From Lindgomyces ingoldianus (taxonomy: Eukaryota; Ascomycota; Dothideomycetes; Pleosporales; Lindgomycetaceae): a stretch of 64,000 bases of DNA. Position numbers and translations under genes: made by a program. Where the stretch lies: positions 319,200 to 383,199 of the forward strand of contig NW_022985195.1 of NCBI RefSeq assembly GCF_010093535.1. Reading direction: 5' to 3'. Below are positions 9,938 to 21,086 of this stretch, piece after piece. The notes beneath the pieces were generated by a model. It was given only the letters and a program-made list of their open reading frames with translations, searched no databases and was not told the origin of the DNA. How positions within the stretch are numbered: position 1 is the stretch's first letter; each line of letters opens with the position of its first letter.

Positions 9938-11270
9938 TTAATCCCTGCCTACAGCCCTCCTTTCAAAATCGTCGGCGAGTCGGACTGCATCTACTACCTC
10001 TACGCCCTTACCCAAGCCGACCATGTCTGCACTCTCCCACCATCTGCTGCCGTGGCCGTGATCGTGCTCGGATTTCGGCTTCGAGGCTGGGCCCTCATCA
10101 TCAGTATCAACCAACCCTCCAAGGCCCGTGCCGTCGCTGCCGACAACCACGATGGTCTGCCCAACCCAGCGCTTGATGTCTTCGACATTAGCACCGTTCA
10201 TCCCGCTGAGTGCATCTACCATATATACAAGATCGGGACCAAGGTGCTTCAGCATATGGATGTGGCCGGTGAGAGTTGTGAACGGCATAACCATGGCTGG
10301 ATTCTCCACAAGCCTAAGCGCCTGCGCGTGAAGAGTGTTCCAGAGATGGTTGTCTGAGCTTCGCGCTGACATGGCCGGGGTGTAGATGGTGTCTTCGGGA
10401 TGCGGAGCCATGGAGGTAAGTTCCTCGCCCGGCGTGTGGGCGGGGGTGGAAATGGCTGAGTAAGAGGACCCAAGGGAAGCAGCGCCGGTCCGTGAGTTTG
10501 GCCGCGATCGCAGAGAGGGCGAATAGATGAGAACGAACAGTCTGGTTTTGTTGAAGTCGGTATCAGGGAGGTGCGAGAGGATTGTCTAGTGCGCATTAGC
10601 GTGATGCTTGACCTCGGCGTGGTGTGAGGCTTACGGCGTTTTCTGAGCGGTAGGAGCCGTCGTCGTCGTGAGGATTGTCCATTGTAGACTCGGCGGACAC
10701 AACGATCGCCACAGTCTTCCTCCTCACGCCAGCCTGCGGTCCACCTCGCACCGAAGCGGCGAAGGACCTTGATTGCGCATCTGCCGCAGAAGCGCTCTGG
10801 GACGACTGCGCTGCGACATTGCGCCGAAGGGCAGCTTCCTCGGACCATCTGCTGTGGTCGCCGAAATCATCCTTGTCCTCCTCGCGGATCGAGGCCAGCA
10901 CGCCTCCTACAGCAGCACCCGCGGCGGCGACTCCTGCGGCGGTCTTCTTACTGACAGTATCAAACAGCTGCTGGGGACTGGGGGTCCGCCGCACAACGCC
11001 GTGAACGCGCGCCATGAGGCTCTCCTCGTGGGTAGCCCCCTCCGACTGCGTGTCGCGCGCCCCCGCCGGGCGCTTTCCGTCTGCGTCCTCGCCATAGCTC
11101 AAATCAGCATCGTCGGAGGAATCGTCGTCGTCGCGTCGCTCGCTCCATACCCACGCCGCAAAACCGGCGGTTGCGACGGTGACAGTGAGGACTAGGGGGA
11201 CCCAGTAGCCGAAAGTGGTGCGGCGATTCGACGATTGGCGACGGTCGTAGCGGTCGTAGGAAAAGGACAT
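9938..11270 (-). CDS. Peroxin-22-like single-pass membrane protein, 427 aa
   Basis: Two exons, 11270-10635 and 10585-9938, are separated by a 49-nt intron (GTAAGC donor, GCTAAT branch, CTAG acceptor, phase 0). A short basic Tyr/Arg-rich N-terminus leads into one membrane helix (YWVPLVLTVTVATAGFAAWVW, about residues 22-42), then a long acidic and Ala-rich linker. The C-terminal globular part opens with LPDTDFNKTRLFVLIYSP and includes MVMPFTTLTGHIHMLKHLGPD and VGLGKGVEVVDA. This layout resembles the fungal Pex22-like family. Pex22 anchors the ubiquitin-conjugating enzyme Pex4 at the peroxisome for receptor recycling. The assignment rests on recalled family resemblance, so the broader label of conserved fungal single-pass protein is safer. 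The gene is divergent from the eIF2B-gamma gene. Confidence 0.65.
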
Positions 11271-11660
11271 TGTTGGTGAAGGGACTTAATTCATGTTCTT
11301 TTGTCGTGCGCGAGGGGCATGTGGGTGTGGGGTGGGAGTCTTGGACAGCGGTGAGGGAGTGGAGAGCTGGGTGTTGTTGTGGTGGTGAGGGAGTGGCTGG
11401 GAGCTATGACGGACCCCTGTCCAGGAAAGGAGCGACCACAGGCACATGCCGCCGACGATCAGCCGAGGAGTCATTCATGGTCCCGCCAGAAGTTTTGGTG
11501 GGGTTATCTTCACCTTCATTCCAACCCCCACAATCACGAATATCCCCCTAGGGTAAGGCCTTCCTGCGGCTTCACTTCACTCCCTGTTCCCGCCCGGTCG
11601 AATTTAGTTTTCATCTAAGCTTGATTCAAGCCACGACGCGGCAATATCCCACCCGGCGTC
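11271..11660. promoter_or_regulatory. Bidirectional promoter region, Pex22-like / eIF2B-gamma
   Basis: A 390-bp intergenic space lies between two divergent start codons. It must hold both promoters. No TATA box is evident on either side, and CT/GT-rich stretches dominate. Confidence 0.5.
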
Positions 11661-13491
11661 ATGCCGCACGCAACTCTCCCTCCGCCTGGCTTCCAGGCCC
11701 TCATACTGTGCGGCCCCGGTGCTTCCTTCAGTACCTTCACCTCGTCGCCAAAAGATATACCAAAAGCCCTGCTGCCAATTGCAAACCGGCCTATGCTGTG
11801 GTATCCATTAGAATGGTGTTATCGGATGGGCATTACTGGTGGGTGCGTATGTCTGCTCTTACGCGGAAGCTAATTGGTTCCCCGAAAGACATCGTAGTGG
11901 TTACCCCCCCAGAGTCACTGGAAGCCATTGAAGCCGCCATGTCCCAAAACCCACATCTCACTTCTCTCCCCGCACCAAAACCAGACATCCTGGCACCCAA
12001 GGACCTCACGCACCAGACAGGTACGGGAGAGCTCTTCCGGCTGCCAGAGGTTCAGTGCGCCATAAAGGGTGACTTCGTTGTGCTCCCGTGCGATATTGTC
12101 TGCGAGTTGGACGGCACAGCACTCGCAGATGCATGGATGGTCGAGGAGGCTGGCCTGGGAGGCCTCAGAGGCTCAGGGAAGATGCCAATGGGCATTGGCG
12201 GTGAGCGGCTTGGACGAAGAGGTGGCCTGGGTGTGTGGTATCAGACTAAAGGAGAAGGAAGCATGAAAGGAGAAGAGACCGACTTCATTGCTACGACACC
12301 TCTCCTAACCCCCATCGTACCACCACCCTCAGACTCATTGCGGCGCGACATCTCAACCTTAGTATACACAGTGCCGACCGACACGCTGAAAGACATCACC
12401 GAGGAGAACAAATGCCTGCCCGTGCGGCACTCGCTCATTCGCAAGCATGGCCGGATAAAAATGCTCAGCACTCACCGCGACGCCCATATCTACTTCTTCC
12501 CATATTGGGTTATTGAAATGATTAGGAAGAACGAAAAGTTCGAGAGCGTCGGCGAGGAGGTTTTGGGGTGGTGGGCGAAAGCAGGTTGGCAAGATGGACT
12601 TGGAGACAAGCTCGGTCTTCGGCAAATTTTCCATGGCGCAGACAATGCGGATGGAGAATTAGACGGCTCCCAAGACCCCGACGAAGAAATTGATCTTTCC
12701 ACGCTTAGTAGCACTTGGTCCGGCGTTGCACAGGCGAATGCATCGCAACCCACTATTCTGGCTTCAAGGGTCCAGAACTCTAACATTCCAGAGGCCGCTA
12801 CAGCCATCAGTCCCAAGGCGAAGCTTACTATTCCCCCCATACTGGCATATGTGCAGCCATCAGGTCCTTCATGTCCCCTCATCCGTAGAGTTGACACAGC
12901 TCATCTGCTACTCACCGTATCTCTCCGACTCGCGAAACTCCCCTCCATTGAGGAAGCTGGCCGGGATGCGGCATCACCTTTCGCCCACCAAGCGAAGATA
13001 GCCCATAGAGAAACGATTCCCAGGAAATGTCGTGTCGAGTCCGAAAACTCGTTACTGGCGGAAAATGTGATCGTGGAAGAAAAGACTAACATCAAGGAAT
13101 GTGTTATCGGCTCGAACTGCAAGATCAGCGAAGGCGCTCGGTTACTCCGGTGCTTGCTGATGGATGGCGTTGAAGTTGGACCAAACGCACAACTCACAGA
13201 TTGCATACTAGGGCGAAGATGTAAGATTGAAGGCGGGCCTTCAAAGGCGGATGACAAGACGGTGCTGAAGGATTGCGAGGTCCAAGATGGACAGGTAGTG
13301 GAATGGGGAAGTAAGTGCTCTCAACGTCGTCCATATTTCCTTCGTAGTATACTGACCATCCACTTCCAGCTGAGGCGAAGAACGAGAAGTTCATGCGATT
13401 CGAGCTTCCAAGCGACGAAGGTGAGGATGGAGGTTTCGGTAATGATTCTATCGTAGTCGATGAACCAGAGGAAGGGGTTTCGATGCGATAG
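11661..13491 (+). CDS. Translation initiation factor eIF2B subunit gamma, 573 aa
   Basis: Three exons: 11661-11838, 11889-13310 and 13370-13491. Intron 1 is 50 nt (GCTAAT branch, AAAG acceptor). Intron 2 is 59 nt (GTAAGT donor, ACTGAC branch, CAG acceptor). The N-terminal nucleotidyltransferase-like domain shows the PKALLPIANRPMLWYPLEW motif near residue 37. It continues across intron 1 as MGITDIVVVTPPE and includes GDFVVLPCDIVCEL. The C-terminal left-handed beta-helix consists of hexapeptide-like repeats (ENVIVEEKTNIKECVIG, CKISEGARLL, DCILGRRCKIEGG) and is followed by an acidic tail. In eIF2B, gamma pairs with epsilon as part of the guanine-nucleotide exchange factor for eIF2. Family resemblance is strong, with Gcd1/Tif223 as the yeast counterparts. 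Confidence 0.92.
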
Positions 13492-14164
13492 CGTTCTCCC
13501 TTCTCTACTTCGACTTGTTTAGCAATACATCAAGAATGTGGTGTTCAAACGAAACACGATAGTCATAGAACGGGACCATATGAATGCACGAACGGTTCGG
13601 CATCTACTAAAAGTTCAGAACGATATACCCCTGTTGCAGTAGAAATGGCTTAGTATAAATCAGGCTAGCATATTCGAGAAAGGCTTAGCGCATTCGTGAT
13701 CATCTTGCGACAACTCAAAGACCGTGACCTGAGGCCCCCATTTCCTTTCGTCAGGCTCGTCGTCAGCTATGTACGCAGTGCTCAAGTATCGTATGATCTG
13801 AGGAGAACGAGTCGACTGTGAGTTCCTAGGCAATTATACAAAATCTTCACATTTTTGGGCGCAGCCTCGTTCAGTTTGCACAGCCCTGGGCCGCAGTCAA
13901 AATGCTCTCGTCATATTGTCTAGTCGCTCGGCCCTTTTGTAGAATGAGGATAAGTGGCAACTTCGGCTTTTAGATGAGGTGAGACAAAGGGTGGGTTGGT
14001 ATACATAATTCAGCCCGCCAGTCACGGTGGAGAATGATATGTTTGCTAGGAGAAAGCCGCATTCATCAGTGGCAGAGTCCCTCACTTCTCCCCTCTCATT
14101 GAATTGCTGTGACACTCTTCCTTCTCTCCCTGTATGTATCTTTGCGAGTTAGCCTACCATAGCC
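13492..14164. other. Intergenic region, no gene seen
   Basis: 3' region of eIF2B-gamma and promoter region of the DUF3431 gene. Only short chance open frames occur. Confidence 0.5.
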
Positions 14165-15380
14165 ATGATGCAGGCGTTTCCAGGTCGCAGGCTCAAGTCC
14201 ACTGCCATTCTCTGTTCTAGTATGATTGTTCTATTTGTCTTCTTTCATTTTTGCTTTGATGGCGCCCCGAGTATTCGATCTATTTCATCTTTCAGTTCAA
14301 AGTTACCTACACTTAGCGGAGAGCCATTGGTGGTCTCACATGATGGCAATGGACCGTCCCAGGATGTGAAAGAGACACTGGTTGCGCTAGTCTCACAGAA
14401 ACAGCGACCGATCTCGACGTTGATGACTGTAACAAAAATTTCAAGTCGAGCGCCAGTGCCAACAAACCTAGAAGAGAATCATGTGTCACAACCAATTCTC
14501 TCCTCCACCTTCTCCTCCACTAACGCTGAACCCGAAGCCACCCATGCCATCTCCAACCCTCTAGACTCAAGTGGCGCCATCGTTGCAGCCGTAAGCCTGT
14601 CCACAAACTTATCCTGGGTCCACGAACTCCAAAATCCGTACGTACTACCCCTTTCACCCCCTCATCAACAATCTCTGTACACACCGTAACCACCGCTTCA
14701 GCATCTGGACCCTCCATCGATACGACCACGACTCCCCGCACCCACCCCCATCCACGTACTTCCCAGTCAACAAAGGTAATGAAGCAATGATGTATCTCTC
14801 TTATATCCTCAACAACTACGACGCCCTACCCACTTACTCAATCTTCATCCATGGGCACCGCACATCCTGGCATCAGGAGGGCGACATTGTGGAGCTTGTT
14901 AATGCCCTCCGATTCCGCGCCCTAGATCAGGAAGGATATACTCCGTTAAGGTGCGATTGGTACCCTTCCTGCCCTGCAGAAATCAGACCACTGGATCGGG
15001 ATGCTGTGGTTTGGGGACCCGGGGTCTGGAGACATGAGGTCGAGGTCGAGATTGCAGAGGCATGGGCCGTACTCTTCGCTAGTGAAGAATTACCGAGGAC
15101 GATTGCGAGCCAATGCTGTGCGCAGTTTGCAGTAACCCGATCCGCTATCCTCCGCCGACCAAAAGCCGAGTATGAAAGCATGAGGGACTGGTTAGTGAAC
15201 ACGAGTTTGAGCAACGATATCAGTGGACGTGTCTTCGAAAAGCTGTGGGCGTATATTTTCACAAAAGAGGCTGTGAGGTGTCCACCACCGGGCCGGTGTG
15301 CTTGCGATTATTTTGGGATGTGTGGAGAAAGGAAGTGGATGGTGCCGCCGGAGGGGTTGAGGAAGTGGGACGAGGAGTGA
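14165..15380 (+). CDS. DUF3431 type II membrane protein, 383 aa
   Basis: Two exons, 14165-14637 and 14702-15380, are joined across a 64-nt intron with GTACGT donor and TTCAG acceptor. The join restores the reading HRYDHDSPHPPPSTYFPVNK, a signature of DUF3431. A short basic cytoplasmic N-terminus is followed by one signal-anchor helix (residues 15-30, ILCSSMIVLFVFFHF). Next comes a Ser/Thr-rich stem of about 120 residues and then the luminal domain: NKGNEAMMYLSYILNNYD, IFIHGHR, the CCAQFAV motif and ISGRVFEKLW. The architecture (Golgi-type anchor, stem, catalytic-looking domain) resembles a glycosyltransferase, but the activity is not established. A second ATG directly follows the first. Confidence 0.85.
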
Positions 15381-16735
15381 GAAGGTGGTTGAAGAGAAAA
15401 CGGGAAAGAGGAATAAAAGGGACCGGTGTATAAAGGACTAAATGAGCCAGGGACGACGGTGGGTCAATGATTCCCAGGTATGAAACAATTTCACACCATT
15501 TCATCCCAGTCGTTTCCGCTTTACGGGTAGGGCATTTGCAATCCTCCTTGGCGAACTGATCTGATGGATACTACCCTTCAACATCTGCTCGACGCCAGCT
15601 CTGATAGGAGCACTCGGCGCGACAGATTATACGAATGAGTCCAGAAACAACAGAGGAGAAAGGGATATCCTTCAAGACGTTAAACACGCTTTAGTATCAA
15701 CAATCCGGAGAGCGAAGTGTATGTCCGAGCGAGCAGACAACAAGTAGTTGTCTGTTAAGCCGTCAGTTCAAGCAATAACGTCTACCAAGAATATAAACGT
15801 TCTCTGAATGCATAGTACTGGGATCTAGTGGCTAAAGTAAACATAGTCAAGTTCAAAATGCAATATAAGACAAGATATAGAGAAACCGAAGGCGAACAAT
15901 CTATCAACCCCAACCCCATCCCGACTAACCCGACACTAGTCCCCTCGTGTGTATGAATGTTGAGATAGACGAGTTACGGTGGATTTGTTGTTAGCTTCGT
16001 AATTTTTTGGTTTCGTCATGATACATCCCAGTCGGCAGGTCGGCGTTGGGCAATAATCCTCATCTGGTTTTCGCCTATGATGCTCCTTCATGTACACTAG
16101 ATTGTTGGGTTTGTCCTGGAATGTATGGAGTAATGAAACATGTTTTGCGCGAAGAGAAACATTGAACCCGCCGCCACGAATAAGGTCTCTTAAAGAGCGA
16201 TCATGATCTGTCGCTAGCAAAGAATACGAGGGAAGACGGGAGTGGATGTGCGTTGTTGTTGCAGCAAAAGAAAAGGTTATGAAACGTAAGGTTTAGAGAA
16301 GTCTAAGCAGGCAACGTTAGAGAAGGGAGCTGAGGATTACTCGAGGTAGGTGCCTGGGCGGATGACTGATGTTGGCGAATGAGTAGAACAAGTTACGTGA
16401 GGAGAGTCCCGAGGAAGGTATTTGATGATAATGTCGACATAAATGAAAACGGGAGAAGAAAGCACCACTTAATTTGACACTACCAATATTTCAGGAGTCC
16501 AAATGTAGCCTTCGTAATACGTCAAGATAATACACTTTTGATCCAACGCCTTCCAATGCAACCCATGCTTGAAATGTCTACATCAATCGGAACGAGAGGA
16601 GCTTGAGATATCATACCCAAAATGCCCAATCCATGCACTGACACTCCCATGGGTATCTTTTCGAAAACCCTCATGCGCCCAGAAGACCATTAACCTCGAT
16701 ACCAAACCAGATTCTAATACCACAACTTTTCATCC
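15381..16735. other. Intergenic region, no gene seen
   Basis: 1.35 kb between the 3' ends of two convergent genes. Short A-rich tracts near 15.85-15.9 kb may be 3'-end signals. No convincing coding sequence is present. Confidence 0.5.
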
Positions 16736-19718
16736 TTAAACACCACTCCACTCCATCGCGCCGTCTCCCCCACCAGGCCTTTGCTGACCCTGAGCACGCA
16801 TCTGCGCCTGAGCCTGAGCCTGTCTCATGAGCATCATTTGCACTTGCTGCTGCTGCTGCTGCTGTTGCTGTTGTTGCTGTTGCTGTTGTTGCTGACTGAT
16901 ATTTCCCATCTGGCCCATGCCAGCCATACCCATGTTCCCCATATTCATCCCAGCCATGTTTTGCATGTTCATGTTCATGCCTCCCATATTTCCACCTCCT
17001 GCATTCATCATGCCCATATTGTTCATCATACCCTGCTGCATATGTCCACTAGGAGCCATTCCCTGTTGCCGCATCAAGTTTAGCTGCTGCTGCTGACGAG
17101 CTTGATGTGCCCGCTGTTGAATAAGCTGCTGGTATTGCTGCATTTGTACAGGGTTCTGCGGGTTCTGCCCAGCCATGGCCATTTGACTTTGCATGCCAGC
17201 ATTCAATTGCATTTGAGTGTTATTGGCTTGTGCTGCGTTCTCGCGCTGGTTGATCAGCATTTCGAGATTTCGCATCTGGTGCATAGCCTGTTGTGGCACG
17301 TTCTGCGTGGTTCCATATGTGTTCATGAGTTGCGTTCGCCGTTGGACGTAGTGGTTCCGCAGCTGCTGTATATTCATATTAGCGGAATTGATACCGCCAG
17401 TATTGGGAATGCCTTGGTTGGGCATGCCATCCGGTCGTATTTGGCCAGCATTCTGGGGAGACATGTTCGCCATTTGCTGGGCTTGCTGGTTGTGTTGGAT
17501 TTGTTGGAAGTATCTTTGGGCAAGCATCTTCTGGTATGCCTGTGGGTTCTGTCCTTGTGGGATGCCTTCTCGCTGAATTTGATTGCTCGCTTTGATCATA
17601 GCGAACTGTTCGGGGGGCATGTTTGGGCCAGGAGACATGCCCTGTTGAAGAGCCTGGGCCTGCATGCGCTGTTGCATTTGTCGTCTTTGGGCCATTTGCA
17701 GCTGCTCTGGGGTCAAGCCGTGACCAGGTTGGGGGGTCTGCATTATAAGGGGGGTTCCTCCCTGCATAGAGACGGTGGGACTACCCTGGTTTATACGTGG
17801 TTGAGGGGTGGACGCCATGTTACGAGCAGGCATTGCAGAGTTCATGACAGGTGTGCCTTGGATAATCTGCGGGGTTCCAGTCCTGCTCATGGGTTGATTT
17901 TGTTGCTGACTGACTGTCCGAGCCATGGAAGCTGGGTGATGGGATACGGCAGATGGCGGTCTGGGAGGGCTACCAGCCCCATGATTGGAAGAAGTCGTCA
18001 CCATAGGCGTTCCGCCCATTGAGTGGGTAGCGTGAGCGGGGACAAGCGGCGAGGAGGCCATCGGCGTTTGTTGCCTCACTACAGGAGACGAGAATTGAGG
18101 TTGAGTAGCTGACTGTGGAGTCTGAGAAACCCCACCGGCCGAAGTATTTGCCATTTGCTGGGCTTGTGATGCAGCTCTCAACTGTTCTTGTTGCATCGCT
18201 TGTTGCTGTTGCTGGTGCCGCATCATCTGATCTTGCCTCTGTTGCACCAGCGCTGACTGTTCGGCCTGGCGGCTAGCCTCTAAATCTCTTCGCTTCTGAG
18301 CTTCAGCCTCGGCTTGCGCTTGTCGTTTAGCTTGGGCCTGTCGTGCCTCTTCTTCCTTCTTACGCCTCTCTGCTTCTTCATGCCGCACCTTGATAGACTC
18401 CAAGGCCTTGAAGCGGGAGAACGTCTGGAAGTTGGCACCACCACGCATAGTAGGTTGCCCTTCGTCTCCCCCGGCAGCTGCAACTGTTTTACTCGCCTGC
18501 CATTCATCGCCCGCAAGCATGAAGCGGTCAGTTTCTGCAGCTGCAGCTTCGTCAGCCGCTAGCTCTGCCGTTGTTCGCTTACGAGTCTTGCGGGCAGGCG
18601 CGGCATTCTGATTATTTGGATGCATCATGGCTTCAATGAGTGCTACCGACTCTTGTAAGCTCTTACTAGGCTCAAGGTGTAGTTTCGGACAGGTTGCGTT
18701 AAGGACTGCAGACTCGAATTCGTGGGCGTTGGTCTCGTCGATCACCATCTTTTGTCGCTTGGGGCTGCGGCCACTGGGCAGAGTTGGAGTGGGGGGAACG
18801 GATGTAAGGGGTGTAGGGGGATTCCCTGCTGCTCTGCCAGCCGCTTGAATTCTTCGATACGTCTGGATGTCCGGCAATGGCGTGGTGGCCAGCAGTTGCA
18901 TGTCGGTATGCTGTGAAAGAGGGGTGGGAAAGAGTACGACAGTAACGATCTTGGCTTTAGTTGGCTGTTTTTGGGAGGCGGGCTGGCCAGGGGCAGGCAT
19001 GTTTTCCTTGTCTATCTCCTTTTCCTCCTTGACAGTTTCTCCAGCGGGAGTCGCTTTGCCTGGTCCATCTGCCAGATTGGGTGGTTTTGCGGCGGTTTTA
19101 ATAGGGTAAGGAACATGTGGAGAAGGCGTGATAAAGTTGCTGTAATTGTGAATCGAGTAGGGGGTGAGTTTTGTTCCGTCGGCGGCATTATTGGAATCAT
19201 CCTTTGGCTTGACGCCTCCGGACTTAAGGTCATGGACTTCTACAATCAGGCAATCTACGTTGAAGGGTCAGGGCCTGCCGAGTCGCGAACAGTCAATGGG
19301 ACTTACTATCATAAAAGGGTACTCCGGCGGCATAGAATTCATCAAGCATATTGTGAGGCACTGTCTTCTCTTTTAAGTGCTGAAGCAGTTCCTTCATAGG
19401 GGAATTGTAAGGGAAGGTTTCCTGATGGTCATTGATGCGGAAGTGGCCAGCGTGGAGGAATACCCTCAGTGACGGGGGGCTTCCTTTAAACTTTGCCAGA
19501 ATGTCTCGCTGGGTTACCACTGCAGGCGCGTGGTTAGCAAGCCCTGCCACAGTCGCAAAGGTGCCATCCCTACCATATTGCTTGGGGTCTTCCTTAGCGA
19601 CACCGCTCTCCATATTAGGTGGTCTGGCCGTGGAGGTGCGAGCGAGGCTTGGGCGCTGAGATTCGCGGCGCTGGCGGAGTGCCTGCGATGGGCGCGCAAT
19701 AGCAACGGCGGCTGACAT
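16736..19718 (-). CDS. SPT20: SAGA complex subunit SPT20, 958 aa
   Basis: Three exons: 19718-19574, 19519-19307 and 19254-16736. Intron 1 is 54 nt (GTAGGG donor, GCTAAC branch, CTGCAG acceptor), an exact multiple of three and open, so an unspliced reading hides it. Splicing joins KQYV to VTQRDILAKFKG, as expected for the Spt20 N-terminal domain. Intron 2 is 52 nt (GTAAGT donor, GTAG acceptor) and joins AAGVPFYD to NCLIVEVHDLK. The Spt20 domain spans roughly residues 47-190. The rest is Gln/Met/Asn-rich low complexity with coiled-coil propensity (RHEEAERRKKEEEARQ), ending in a 17-Gln run and a WSGV terminus. SPT20 scaffolds SAGA, the nuclear histone acetyltransferase coactivator. A long antisense open frame over the Q-rich part (17102-18022) is a composition artefact. 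Confidence 0.92.
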
Positions 19719-20840
19719 GACTATATGTATGAATAGGGCGAGTCAGAGCGCGAGGCTCAGGGCAGGTAAGGTGCGGCGGTTGAGGGACCGATAGTGGTGA
19801 GAGTTTCCGCCTTGCGCTTGCACGTGAGGGAGGGGGCGTGGTGTGTCGGCCCAGCGGGGGCAAATGCGCGCGAGATGCTCTGTGTCGGCCGTTGCGAGCT
19901 CAGTGTCAACAGCTGAAGCGCACAACTCTGGTAAAAGTAGTGTGAAGGCTACGCATGCTAGGAGGTTGGTCGGGTGATGGAAACTGTGGTGCCTCTGTTG
20001 TTTATCCATGCTGCGGCCTCAGAAGCGCGACGCAGTGCCAATGCGAAACTCTTGGCGAATGACTAAGCCAATAACAAATGTCCCCACCACGTCCTCGCTG
20101 TAGGCCCTTTTTTGGCTGTTCTCTAAATATCGATTGCGTGAGTCGCTCTCTAGATACCAGCAAGTAGGGCTCTTACCTTTCGCCTGAATTATATTTGTGG
20201 ATTTCTACAAGCACTAGAACCAAGTGCCAAAGTCATGTGTCAACCATCATTTAGCAAATCTTAGGTAGAGACGTCACGCCGTTACCAAACTACTAATGCT
20301 GGCCTAGTTGGATGTTGGGAAATTGGGATGCAACGCCCTCAGTGTTTCCCTGACCTATGGAACTTCCCATGCGGCCGACACGCTATCAACGCCTGCTCCC
20401 CGATCGCGTTAGCTGGAGGGAAAAGCTGGACAGCGTTCACAAGTACGAAAGTCAGCATATCAAAAGTCTCGGGAATCATTCCACTGTCAAGCAAGAAGTT
20501 TCGATGTTGCCAAGTTCGTATTCAGAATACTACAATACTCCCAATTTGCTCCAACAGTCATCCTTGGCCGCGCCTATCAACTGGGAGAGGTTTGCTTTTC
20601 GATATATGAAGGGAGCTTGTTACTGTGCTTAGTGGGTCGGTAAATGGAGTTGTTGAGTGTGTTAAACGGAATAGAGGAAAATGGAATCAAGTATTAAGAC
20701 CGTGAATACATCAGAACTCCCAAGGGCATTGAAGGAGGTAATATGCCAAAAAGCAGGAGTGAGTATGATGAAGCAAAACTCTTATAATAAGAAGACCGCG
20801 AAGCAGGCTCCAAAGTCTGGCGAAGGTCTGTGTACAATCC
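19719..20840. other. Intergenic region; one weak short ORF
   Basis: The promoter region of SPT20 plus about 800 bp of unassigned DNA. A plus-strand open frame at 20357-20632 (91 codons, with a basic RPTRYQRLLPDRVSWREKL segment) has protein-like composition. It has no recognisable family and no clear start context, so it is not called as a gene. Confidence 0.4.
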
Positions 20841-21086
20841 TCAAATAATAGTGCGGCAACCTGACTCTTTCTCCTTTTTCTGCGGTGTTTGAGCCTGATG
20901 CATCTGTTCCTCGAGGTGGTTCTCGAGCACACGCACCTTTGCAGCGTTCTTAATAACACCTAGATTCATATTCGCTCCCAGCAGCCCGCAATCCCAACAT
21001 GGGGGGTGTGGGCAGTGCCTGCAAGGGGTTCCCTCATCCCCATCGCCTGAATTCACGCATCCGCAGCCGCAGCATTGCCAAGCCAT
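20841..21086 (-). CDS. Small Cys-rich hypothetical protein, 81 aa
   Basis: A single exon. The N-terminal half has CC-G-C-G-C, CRHC and CWDC pairs within 35 residues (MAWQCCGCGCVNSG then TPCRHCPHPPCWDCG), which looks like a zinc-ribbon or knuckle. The C-terminal half is an amphipathic charged helix (VRVLENHLEEQMHQAQ) ending in a Lys/Glu-rich tail. There is no signal peptide, so it is probably intracellular. Such small zinc-binding proteins are widespread in filamentous fungi with no assigned role. The ordered spacing of Cys pairs argues against a chance frame, but the short length limits confidence. Confidence 0.5.
   Translation of the reverse strand: MAWQCCGCGCVNSGDGDEGTPCRHCPHPPCWDCGLLGANMNLGVIKNAAKVRVLENHLEEQMHQAQTPQKKEKESGCRTII

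Noticed and set aside
17102..18022. 306-codon plus-strand open frame
   Set aside because: It is exactly antisense to the Gln/Met-rich part of SPT20. Poly-CAG/CAA composition keeps the opposite strand open as Leu/Cys/His-rich sequence with no motifs.
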